Below are positions 1 through 7,015 of a stretch of 64,000 nucleotides of DNA, one piece after another. The stretch is from the NCBI GenBank assembly GCA_038213735.1, contig JBBQSP010000022.1, positions 1-64,000 on the forward strand, read 5' to 3'. Both the position numbers and the translations under genes were made by a program. How positions within the stretch are numbered: position 1 is the first letter of the stretch; each line of letters begins with the position of its first letter. This stretch comes from 12-FULL-67-14b sp038213735 (GTDB lineage Bacteria; Acidobacteriota; Vicinamibacteria; Vicinamibacterales; UBA2999). The notes beneath the pieces were generated by a model. That model was not told the origin of the DNA. It was given only the letters and a program-made list of their open reading frames with translations, and did not search any database.

Positions 1-1
1 A

Positions 2-403
2 ACCCGCTTCCGCGACCGTCTCTCTGTAGTGTTCGACATCCAGGCGGACACGCTGGACGCATTGGTCCCCAACCTTTTGCTCCAGCCGCTCGTCGAAAAC
101 GCCATCAAGCACGGTATTGGTCCCAGGCCCACACCTGGCCAAATCGTCGTCCGGGCCCGTCGCGTCGGCGCCATGCTCGAATTGGACGTGCAAGACAACG
201 GTGTGGGGCTCTCACAGGCGCGGTTGACTGACTTCAACCGCGGCGTGGGGCTTTCGAATACCCGGTCGCGCCTCGATCATCTATATGGGTCGCTGCACCG
301 GTTTGAATTTCGGCAGCCCGCCGAGGGCGGACTGCTGGTGCTCATCGCCATCCCGATGGCGGAGCTTGCAGTTGAGGCCGGTGAGGGCCAGGCCGTGGCC
401 TAG
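2..403 (+). CDS. LytS/YehU-type sensor histidine kinase, C-terminal part (gene begins before the window)
   Basis: The open frame already runs at base 2 (TRFRDRLSVVFDIQ...), so the GTG at 29 is internal and the gene is truncated by the window edge. Visible is the end of the His_kinase linker and the HATPase_c domain: N box PLVENAIKHGI, G1 box DNGVGL, and GVGLSNTRSRLDHLYG, an arrangement typical of LytS/YehU kinases. These are membrane kinases that phosphorylate a LytTR response regulator, and exactly such a regulator starts 48 bases downstream on the same strand, so the two form a cognate pair in one operon. The sensor domain is not visible, so the signal is unknown. Confidence 0.9.
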   Translation, partial: TRFRDRLSVVFDIQADTLDALVPNLLLQPLVENAIKHGIGPRPTPGQIVVRARRVGAMLELDVQDNGVGLSQARLTDFNRGVGLSNTRSRLDHLYGSLHRFEFRQPAEGGLLVLIAIPMAELAVEAGEGQAVA

Positions 404-451
404 TGTCTCTTGCCCGCGCTTCTGCGCGGGCAGTTAAAGGACGGTGGTTGC

Positions 452-1225
452 GTGACCAAGATTCGCACGGTGGTAGTGGACGACGAGCCGATGGCGCGTG
501 AGCGTATCATCGGCATGCTCAACCAGGAAAAAGATATCGAGGTCGTCGGCGAGTATGCCGACGGCACGTCGGCCGTCTCGGCCATTCAGTCGCAGCATCC
601 CGATCTCGTCTTCCTTGACGTGCAAATGCCGTCGTGCGACGGCTTCGGGGTAATTCAGCAGCTGAGCGCGGCGCAGCAGCCGCCGGCGGTGGTGTTCGTC
701 ACCGCCTACGACGAGTACGCGCTCAAGGCATTTGAAGTGCACGCCATCGATTACCTGCTGAAGCCGTTCGGCCGCGATCGCTTCACCCAGACGCTGCAGC
801 ACGCGCGCGAGCACCTCGAACGCCGGCGTGCCGGCGACCTCGGCAAGCGCCTGATGGCGCTGGTGCAGGACATCAAGCCCGAACCGCAGAAACTCGACCG
901 GCTGGTCGTGAAGTCGGGCGGCCGGGTGTTCTTCCTCCGCACCCAGGAAATCGACTGGATCGAGGCGGCCGGCAACTACGTGCGGCTCCACCTGGGCGAG
1001 GAGTCGCACCTGTTCCGCGAGACCATGAACAACATGGAAGGGCGGCTCGATACCCAGCGCTTCGTCCGCATCCACCGCTCGCGCATCGTCAACACCGACC
1101 GCATCAAGGAGATGCAGCCGTGGTTCAACGGTGAGTATGTGGTGGTGCTGCAGAACGGCACGAGACTAACCCTCAGTAGAGGCTATCGTGAGAAACTCCA
1201 GGAACGCCTCGGCAAGGGGTTCTGA
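452..1225 (+). CDS. LytTR-family response regulator
   Basis: A 257-residue two-domain regulator. The N-terminal receiver domain has the acidic pair VVDDEP, the phospho-acceptor Asp in DLVFLDVQMP, the Thr/Ser in VFVTAYDEYA and the Lys in LLKPFG. The C-terminal part is a LytTR DNA-binding domain (LVVKSGGRVFFL, IDWIEAAGNYVRLH, FVRIHRSRIVN). The GTG at 452 is chosen because AAAGGA lies about 10 bases upstream (436-441) and translation from it begins directly with the first receiver strand. An upstream TTG at 410 would add 14 residues with no homology. It presumably receives phosphate from the kinase encoded just upstream. Its targets cannot be told from the sequence. Confidence 0.93.
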   Translation: MTKIRTVVVDDEPMARERIIGMLNQEKDIEVVGEYADGTSAVSAIQSQHPDLVFLDVQMPSCDGFGVIQQLSAAQQPPAVVFVTAYDEYALKAFEVHAIDYLLKPFGRDRFTQTLQHAREHLERRRAGDLGKRLMALVQDIKPEPQKLDRLVVKSGGRVFFLRTQEIDWIEAAGNYVRLHLGEESHLFRETMNNMEGRLDTQRFVRIHRSRIVNTDRIKEMQPWFNGEYVVVLQNGTRLTLSRGYREKLQERLGKGF

Positions 1226-1262
1226 TCTGGAGACTTGGCGATCTGGCGATTTAGGAACGCCG

Positions 1263-1610
1263 ATGTCGAACGAACACCACGGCGAGAAGGAACTGGCGGC
1301 TTTCATTCGGGCTGGCGCAGAGCGCCGGCCCGACCAGGCCTACGGCGACTACTACCGCGGCAAGAATGCCTCGTGCGCCCTCGGCGCGGCGTACGAGGGG
1401 ATGTACCGGCTGCCCACCGACGCCACCGGCCAGCGGCCGACCAAGGACCTGGAATGGTTCTTCGACTGCCTCGAGGGGTCAGTCCGGAAGTGTCCGGGCG
1501 GTAATGGCTGCAAGAAGACCCTCAGCCTCGCCGCCATCCTGGTGCACCTGAACGACGAGCACCGCTGGTCGCGCGAGCAGATTGCGGCCTGGCTGGACTC
1601 TCTCAAATAG
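1263..1610 (+). CDS. hypothetical protein, 115 aa
   Basis: A small soluble protein that I do not recognise. It starts at an ATG at 1263. The frame is open further upstream, but that part is the low-complexity spacer after the response regulator (GGCGATCTGGCGAT motifs), so the longer form is unlikely. It has five cysteines, including a CPGGNGC cluster near residue 80 that could bind metal or form a disulfide, and an amphipathic C-terminal helix. There is no signal peptide or membrane segment. It may be co-transcribed with the regulator 37 bases upstream. Codon use is GC-rich as in the neighbours, which supports a real gene. Confidence 0.6.
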   Translation: MSNEHHGEKELAAFIRAGAERRPDQAYGDYYRGKNASCALGAAYEGMYRLPTDATGQRPTKDLEWFFDCLEGSVRKCPGGNGCKKTLSLAAILVHLNDEHRWSREQIAAWLDSLK

Positions 1611-1829
1611 GGCGGGCTTCGCCCGTAGGGCTCGGCGCTTCGCGCCTTCGTCGGGCTCGACGCTTCGCGTCTCGTGGGCGTCGCTTCGCTCCTGGGGAAG
1701 GCACTTCCTCACGAGGCCCGTAGGGCCGAGCCCCAGGACGGCCGAAGGCCGACCCCGACAAGCGCCGGAGGCGCGAGCCCCACGAAGCAAACCGCGCACA
1801 CTTGGCGGCGAAGCCGCCATAATGGCGCG
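1611..1829 (+). repeat. mosaic cluster of short palindromes (copy A)
   Basis: The whole spacer is built of 10-14 bp self-complementary cores (GGGCTTCGCCC, GGCGCTTCGCGCC, GACGCTTCGCGTC, then GGCCGAAGGCC, GCGCCGGAGGCGC, GGCGGCGAAGCCGCC) joined by linkers. On the left the linkers read roughly CGTCGGGCTC, on the right GAGCCCCACGA, their reverse complement, so the cluster is itself an inverted repeat around a centre near 1700. Related clusters lie at 3100-3310 and 9665-9880. The last hairpin (about 1802-1818) ends close to the start codon of the next gene. Confidence 0.8.
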
Positions 1830-2777
1830 ATGGCTTCGCCCTTACTCGGCCTGCACCACGTCACGGCCACGGTCGCCGATGCCCAGACCGACCTCGACTT
1901 CTGTCTCGACGCGCTCGGCCTTCGGCTGGTGAAGAAGACCGTCAACTTCGACAACCACCACGTCTATCACTTCTATTACGGCACCGAGCAGGGCTCGCCC
2001 GGCACCATCTGGACGACGTTCCCCTACTGGGGACACGGCGTGCCGGTGGGCACCAAGGGCGCCGGCCAGGTCACGACGACGTCGTTCTCGGTGCCCGCGG
2101 GCTCGCTTGATTTCTGGCGCGCGCGGTTCCGGACGCTCAAGCTGACACCACAGGACGGCCCATCGCGGTTTGGCGACGACGCCATCACCGTGGTCGACCC
2201 GTCGGGGCTGAACATTGAGCTCGTCGCCAATGGCCGCGACCAGCGAGCCGCGTGGGCCGGTGGGGGCATTGGCGCCGAGGCGGCCATCCGCGGGCTCCAC
2301 AGCGTGAGCCTGACCCTTACGTCTCCTCCGGAGACGCTTGCCTTCATGAAAGACCTGCTCGGCTTCGCGGTCGTCAACGAAATGGACGGCCGCACCAGGG
2401 TCGCGGTGAACGGCGATGAGCCGGGCAGATTCATGGAGATCGTTCACGCGCCCGACGCACAGCGGGCCAAGAACGGTCTCGGCACCGTGCACCACGTGGC
2501 GATGGCCGTGGCCACGGCCGACGAGCAGCTGCGCCTCAGGGCGGAACTGCTGCAGGCCGGCGTTACCGTGACCGAGGTGCGAGACCGCCAGTACTTCCAG
2601 TCGATTTACTTCCGCGAGCCCGGCGGCGTGCTGTTCGAAGTGGCCACGATGCAGCCAGGATTCGCGGTGGACGAGGCGCCGGATGAGCTGGGCCGGGCGC
2701 TGAAGCTGCCGCCGTGGGAAGAACCGAACCGGCCGGCGATTGAGGCGGGACTGGCCAAGGTGTCCTACCGGTCCTGA
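1830..2777 (+). CDS. VOC-family ring-cleaving dioxygenase (glyoxalase fold)
   Basis: A 315-residue cytosolic protein with two VOC modules, about residues 5-130 and 145-290, as in the MhqO/LinE-like ring-cleaving dioxygenases that open hydroquinones or catechols with Fe(II). Candidate metal ligands are visible: LHHVTATV at the start of module 1, HHVAMAV in module 2 and the Glu of VLFEVATM near the end. The ATG at 1830 is preferred because the longer frame upstream translates the palindromic repeat cluster. There is no classical ribosome binding site. The hairpin of the repeat lies in its place. Substrate is unknown; the assignment to the family is firm, that to hydroquinone cleavage is inference. 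Confidence 0.85.
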   Translation: MASPLLGLHHVTATVADAQTDLDFCLDALGLRLVKKTVNFDNHHVYHFYYGTEQGSPGTIWTTFPYWGHGVPVGTKGAGQVTTTSFSVPAGSLDFWRARFRTLKLTPQDGPSRFGDDAITVVDPSGLNIELVANGRDQRAAWAGGGIGAEAAIRGLHSVSLTLTSPPETLAFMKDLLGFAVVNEMDGRTRVAVNGDEPGRFMEIVHAPDAQRAKNGLGTVHHVAMAVATADEQLRLRAELLQAGVTVTEVRDRQYFQSIYFREPGGVLFEVATMQPGFAVDEAPDELGRALKLPPWEEPNRPAIEAGLAKVSYRS

Positions 2778-2784
2778 GACGAAC

Positions 2785-3062
2785 GAAACGCCCGAGCGGC
2801 GGATGCCGCTTCGGGCGCTTCAGTGCGCAAGTTGCGCGTCCTGGCAGGAGCCAGGATCATTTTGTCCTTCTAGAACTTGTCGATTGGTCTTGCGCGCATG
2901 CTTGGGTGAAGTGCTCCCCACTCACGCGCCAGCGTTCTTCGGTGGCGTGTTCAATAGCTACCCCCTTTTGCTAGAACGTCAATCGCTTCTCTCCCGCCGG
3001 CGTCCACGCTTCCCGTCGGGCTGGTGAAGATGGTTCCTCCACTTGTTGTGTCGCGCGTGGAT
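2785..3062 (-). ncRNA. candidate small RNA or short-peptide transcription unit
   Basis: A 280-base stretch without a protein gene, but bracketed on the minus strand by a sigma70-like promoter (3069-3097) and the hairpin at 2789-2817. Inside, the minus strand holds a stem-loop (CACGCCA ... TGGCGCGTG, about 2925-2955) and GGAGG followed four bases later by ATC, which would open only a 25-codon frame. I see none of the conserved signatures of RNase P, tmRNA or SRP RNA. The unit is defined by its signals alone, so the call is tentative. Confidence 0.3.
2789..2817 (-). terminator. Rho-independent terminator-like hairpin
   Basis: GCCCGAGCGGC, loop GGAT, GCCGCTTCGGGC: an 11-bp GC-rich stem with one bulged T. 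Read on the minus strand it is followed by GTTTCGTTCG. On the plus strand no T run follows. It therefore terminates a minus-strand transcript best, though it may also serve the dioxygenase gene that stops at 2777. Confidence 0.6.
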
Positions 3063-3068
3063 ATCTCA

Positions 3069-3097
3069 GTGATACGCCTCTGCGCGGCCCGTGTCAA
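3069..3097 (-). promoter_or_regulatory. sigma70-like promoter on the minus strand
   Basis: On the minus strand TTGACA (3097-3092), a 17-base spacer, then TATCAC (3074-3069). The -35 box is perfect and the -10 matches 4 of 6. The expected start is near 3062, leading into the stretch 3062-2785 that ends in a terminator-like hairpin. Confidence 0.45.
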
Positions 3098-3099
3098 GC

Positions 3100-3310
3100 G
3101 GGGCCGCGCGGCGAGCGCTTCGCGCTCGTGGGGCTCGACGCTTCGCGTCTCGTAGGGCTCGGCACGTCGTGCCTTGTGGGGTGGGTGGGGGAAAGGGTTT
3201 CCCCACGCCGAGCGGAGCGAGGCGCCCGACGAGCGGCGAAGGCGCGAGCCCCAGGAAGGCGCGGAGCGCCGACCCCTACGCGCGCCGGCTTGTCCCGCCG
3301 TAGCCGTGGC
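3100..3310 (-). repeat. mosaic cluster of short palindromes (copy B)
   Basis: Same architecture as 1611-1829: left-arm modules GGGCTCGACGCTTCGCGTC and similar with linkers CGTAGGGCTC, a G-rich centre (GTGGGTGGGGG ... TTTCCCCAC, about 3178-3210), then right-arm modules with GAGCCCCAGGA linkers. No coding potential beyond the shadow frames of the repeat. Confidence 0.75.
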
Positions 3311-3356
3311 GAACGCGGACAGGCGCGCGCCCTCGCGCAGCGGCGTACAAGAGAAA

Positions 3357-3383
3357 GGGCCCGCGGGGCGAACCCCACGGGCC
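3357..3383 (-). terminator. Rho-independent terminator of the TonB receptor gene
   Basis: On the minus strand GGCCCGTGGGG, loop TTCG, CCCCGCGGGCC followed by CTTTCTC. The 11-bp GC stem begins about 25 bases after the stop codon of the receptor gene that ends at 3408. Confidence 0.75.
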
Positions 3384-3407
3384 TTTGTTGTTACACGAAC
3401 GCTGCTG

Positions 3408-6368
3408 CTACCAGCGGGCGCTGATGCCGAAACGCATCACGCGCGGCGCGAGAATGCCGCTGATCACGTTGGCGTTGGCCGCCAACTGGTTGCGGTTGAT
3501 GGCCTGCACCGTGTTGGCGTTGGTCAGGTTGAAGATGTCGATCGCCGGCACCAGGGTCACGGCGCCGAAGCGGAACGTCTTGTCCACGCGGAAGTCAACC
3601 GTGTGGAGGTTGTCGAGGCGCAGGTCGCCCAGCGGATCGAGCATGGTCTGCACCTGGCCCGCGCCATTGGCACGCGCCGGCGACAGGATGGTCTGCAGGT
3701 AGGGGTAACCCTGGCGCCCCGAGTAGTTGGCGGCGAGGTTGATGTCCCATTTCATCGTGTAGCGACCGCTGACCTTGGCCAGCCACTTCGCGTTGGTGAA
3801 GATGCCGCCGATGCCGCTGCCGGCCGATTCGGGCGCGTACTGGAAGCCGTTCAACCTGTCGATGTTGGTCGGGTCCTCGTAGGCGTTGGGCGAATCCCAG
3901 TGATCGATGGCGTTGTTGTAGGCGTAGCTGGCGTTCATCGACCAGTTGTTCGAGCTCCGCTTCTGGAAGGTCAGCTCGAAGCCGTTGAAGTCACGATACC
4001 GGTCGGGCTGGTTCGTGTAGAGGTTCGGCGACGGAATCAGCACGTTCGGCTGGTAGTAGGTCACCGGTTCGCAGCGCGCGCCGGCCGGGCAGCCCGTGGG
4101 CACCTGGTTCACCGCCACGTAGTTGGCGCTGGTGAAGTTGTCGCGATCGTTCCAGAGGAACTGATCGTACTTGCGCCAGATGTAGCTGCCACCGATGGCC
4201 ATCTGCGAAGCGAGCTGGCGGTCGAAGCCGACAATGAACTCGCGGGTGCGGTCGTTCTTCACGTTCGGATCAACGCGGGTCGGTGACGAAGCGTTGGTCG
4301 GGTTCGCCGGATCGTAGGCCACGCTCTTGCTGAGGAATGGCACCGTCGTGTTGACCTCGTTGGCCTGCACGAACTGGTCGCCGTTGGCGTCGTTCCAGGG
4401 GTAGCGGACGAACACCGCGCCGGTCGCGGCGAGCTGGTTCGACAGCTGTCCGGGGCCCATCTGCCCGAAGTAGGTCGCATACGACGACGAGATGACGTTG
4501 CGGCCGTTGCCGGACAGGTCGTAGGTGAAGCCGACGCGCGGCGAGAGGTCGGTCCAGGTGACACCGGCATCGGCGCCCTGGAAGTCCACCGCCGGCATCA
4601 GCGTGGGGAACGTGGGGTTGGCCGGCACCGGGGCGGCAACCGACGTGTCGTCCTGAATGTCCACGCGGAAGCCGAGGTTGAGCGTCAGCTTGTTCTTGGT
4701 GAACGTGTCCGACAGGTAGAACGCCTGCGTGCTGAGGTGCGACTCGGAATAGCCGTCGCGCCAAATGTCGGCCGAGTTCGCCACGCCGTTGGTGTAGCGC
4801 GCATCGATGAAGCCGCCGCGGTGGTTGATGCTCGTCGAGTGCGCCGAGCGCCAGCGGTACCCGAACTTGAAGGCGTGGTCGCCGCCCAGGGAGTTGGGCA
4901 GGAAGTAGCTGCTGGTCACGTCCACGCTGTTGGTCGGGCGCAGGAAGGTCGACGACTGGAACGAACGCGCCCAGGCGCCGGTCGAGGTCTCGAAGCGGGC
5001 CTGCACGTCGCGCAGGCTGTCTTCCTGGAAGTCGAGGGCGAAGTTGTTGCCCAGGTGCGACCACATCACGTCCACCAGCCAGCGGTCGCTGATCACGTGC
5101 TGATCGCCAGCCTTCCAGAACGGCGAGGGGCCGGTCAGCCAGCCGAAGGCGCCGAAGTCGCTCGACACGGCCTTCTGGCGGTACGCGGTCTCGATCGGAC
5201 GGGTGTCGCTCGCGTCGCGCGCGTTACGGACCTTTTCCGCCCAGGTGTTCTGGAAGTTGAAGCGGTTGTTCTGGAACGGCACGAACGTCAGCTTCCAGTT
5301 GTAGTTGTTGAGCGTGGTCGTATCGGGCGAGAGGCAGCTGCGCAGCAGGTCGGTCTCGGCCGTGCGGGGGTTGATCGGCACGCCACCGGGGCGGCATTCC
5401 GGGGTGTTCTTGTAGAAGCCCACCACGCCGACGTTGATGTCCTGCGTGCCGTAGCTGCCCCAGTACCACATCTTGCCCTTGACGATGGGACCGCCGACGT
5501 CGAAGCCGTAGTCCTTAATGCTCTGGATCGGCGCGCCGGCGCCGGCGCCCTGGGCCTTGAGCTCGGGGGTGATGTTGTCGGCCACGAACTTGTCGTCGGT
5601 GATCAGGTAACGGCCTGAACCCTTGAAGCGGTCGGTGCCGCTCTTGGTCACCAGGTTGATGCCCACGCCGCCGGTCTGCTGGGTGACGTCGGCGCCGCCC
5701 GTGGAGACCTGCATTTCTTCGAGCATGTCGAAGTCGTAGTAGATGGGAGAAGCGCCGGTGGCGGCCATATCGGTGATGTCGACGCCGTCAATGGACCACT
5801 TGTTGTTGCCGGTGCTCGACCCACGCGAGATGTAGCCCGACTGCTGGCCCGACTGGTTGCCGCCGACGTTGGCGCGGTCCATCGTGATGCCGGGGGTCCG
5901 CTCGAGCATGACCCAGGGGTCGCGCGCCGAGGGGATGTCGCGCATCGTCTCGAGGTTGAAGGTCGTCGAGGTGCCCGTCTCACGGGTATCGACAATCGGG
6001 CTTTCGCCGGTCACGGTGACCGTTTCCTGCACCGACGACAGCTCGAGCACGCCGTTGACCTGGGCGCGGAAGCCGATGGTGACGCGGATGTCCTGCTGGA
6101 CCATGCTGCGGAAGCCGGGCAGCTCGAACGTCACCGTGTAGGTGCCGATCGGCAGTTCCGGAGCGCGGTAGGTGCCGGTTTCCGACGTCACGGCGACGCG
6201 GGGGGCGATCAAGCCGGGACCAGCGACGGTCACGGTTGCGCCGGGCAGCACGGCGCCCGACTTGTCGGCCGCTCGGCCGTAAATTTCACCGGTCTGCTGC
6301 TGGGCAGCGGCGGTGGTGGCCACCAGGAGCGTCATCACCGACGCGACTAGCGCTTTTCTAAACGTCAT
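3408..6368 (-). CDS. TonB-dependent receptor with N-terminal carboxypeptidase-regulatory-like domain
   Basis: A 986-residue outer-membrane receptor of the large acidobacterial type. Residues 1-23 are a signal peptide ending in TTAAAQ, about 28-110 form the beta-sandwich carboxypeptidase-regulatory-like domain (GAVLPGATVTV, GTYTVTFELPGF), then a linker ending QETVTVTGESP, the plug (DGVDITDM, GINLVTKSGT) and a long barrel ending in an aromatic residue (FGISARW). The start is ATG 6368 with GGAGG eleven bases upstream. The longer TTG start at 6386 overlaps that ribosome binding site. A minus-strand hairpin GCCGGG/CCCGGC followed by TTTT (about 6391-6409) precedes the ribosome binding site and could attenuate. 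The family imports oligosaccharides or chelates; the substrate is unknown and no SusD-like partner is adjacent. Confidence 0.93.
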   Translation of the reverse strand: MTFRKALVASVMTLLVATTAAAQQQTGEIYGRAADKSGAVLPGATVTVAGPGLIAPRVAVTSETGTYRAPELPIGTYTVTFELPGFRSMVQQDIRVTIGFRAQVNGVLELSSVQETVTVTGESPIVDTRETGTSTTFNLETMRDIPSARDPWVMLERTPGITMDRANVGGNQSGQQSGYISRGSSTGNNKWSIDGVDITDMAATGASPIYYDFDMLEEMQVSTGGADVTQQTGGVGINLVTKSGTDRFKGSGRYLITDDKFVADNITPELKAQGAGAGAPIQSIKDYGFDVGGPIVKGKMWYWGSYGTQDINVGVVGFYKNTPECRPGGVPINPRTAETDLLRSCLSPDTTTLNNYNWKLTFVPFQNNRFNFQNTWAEKVRNARDASDTRPIETAYRQKAVSSDFGAFGWLTGPSPFWKAGDQHVISDRWLVDVMWSHLGNNFALDFQEDSLRDVQARFETSTGAWARSFQSSTFLRPTNSVDVTSSYFLPNSLGGDHAFKFGYRWRSAHSTSINHRGGFIDARYTNGVANSADIWRDGYSESHLSTQAFYLSDTFTKNKLTLNLGFRVDIQDDTSVAAPVPANPTFPTLMPAVDFQGADAGVTWTDLSPRVGFTYDLSGNGRNVISSSYATYFGQMGPGQLSNQLAATGAVFVRYPWNDANGDQFVQANEVNTTVPFLSKSVAYDPANPTNASSPTRVDPNVKNDRTREFIVGFDRQLASQMAIGGSYIWRKYDQFLWNDRDNFTSANYVAVNQVPTGCPAGARCEPVTYYQPNVLIPSPNLYTNQPDRYRDFNGFELTFQKRSSNNWSMNASYAYNNAIDHWDSPNAYEDPTNIDRLNGFQYAPESAGSGIGGIFTNAKWLAKVSGRYTMKWDINLAANYSGRQGYPYLQTILSPARANGAGQVQTMLDPLGDLRLDNLHTVDFRVDKTFRFGAVTLVPAIDIFNLTNANTVQAINRNQLAANANVISGILAPRVMRFGISARW

Positions 6369-6683
6369 AATTTCCCTATCCTCCAAAACGCCGGGGGAAG
6401 CCCGGCGAACTTGCTCACTCCAAAAGAGCCGTCACGTCTTACCGGTAGTTCGGCCCCAAAACAGCGGTGCACCTCCCTAAGAGCAGCATCTATGCCACTG
6501 GTCCCTGGGACGGATTCATGATTTTGTCCGTGGAAAACGGCTAAAACACGCTCACAGCTGACCGAAGGCAACGTCATATCCAGAATCTTGGACCCCGAGT
6601 CTTCAAAGCCCTGAATGATCGTTCAAGTGGAGTTAGGGTGCCCGGAACCGTTCACACTGTAGACTCGTCATACGGAAGGTGCC
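6369..6683. promoter_or_regulatory. divergent promoter region between receptor and padR
   Basis: 315 bases without a convincing gene, separating the minus-strand receptor from plus-strand padR. It must carry both promoters. I see the leader hairpin of the receptor (6391-6409) but no consensus -10/-35 pair strong enough to call, and no obvious PadR operator palindrome. A 70-codon minus-strand frame (6365-6577) has no recognisable homology and overlaps the receptor start. Confidence 0.5.
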
Positions 6684-7013
6684 ATGGGACGAGCGTTTCT
6701 CGGGGAATTTGAACAGCGGGTGATGTTGGCCATCTTGCGGTGCGACGCGAAGGCTACGCCGATTGAGATTCGGCGCGAGGTGTTGCGTGCGTCGGGGCAC
6801 GAACCGTCGCGGGGGGCGTTCTACACCACCCTGGACCGGCTCGATGCCAAGGGCCTGGTTCGGTGGACCACCGAGCCTGGCGCCGAGGGGCGCGATGGCT
6901 TGCCGCAACGGACGTTCACCGTCACGCCCGACGGCGTCACCGCGCTCAAGGCCTCGCGTAAGGCGCTGCTCGAACTGTGGACAGGCCTCGACGAAATCCT
7001 GAGCGAGTCGTAG
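6684..7013 (+). CDS. PadR-family transcriptional regulator
   Basis: A 109-residue winged-helix repressor. The pattern FEQRVMLAIL ... SRGAFYTTLDRLDAKGLV ... RTFTVTPDGV is the PadR core helix-turn-helix and wing. The C-terminal dimerisation helix is short, as in the acidobacterial subfamily. The ATG is preceded by GGAAGG six bases upstream. It stops three bases before the ADOP permease gene, the standard acidobacterial padR-ADOP pair, so it most likely controls that operon. The effector is unknown. Confidence 0.92.
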   Translation: MGRAFLGEFEQRVMLAILRCDAKATPIEIRREVLRASGHEPSRGAFYTTLDRLDAKGLVRWTTEPGAEGRDGLPQRTFTVTPDGVTALKASRKALLELWTGLDEILSES

Positions 7014-7015
7014 CC

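Noticed and set aside
2880..3060. RNase P RNA, tmRNA, SRP RNA or 6S RNA
   Set aside because: None of their conserved sequence signatures could be found. Only an unassigned small RNA remains possible.
3174..4286. 370-codon plus-strand frame opposite the TonB receptor
   Set aside because: It is the antisense shadow of a gene with high GC at third positions, begins in a repeat cluster and has no domain.
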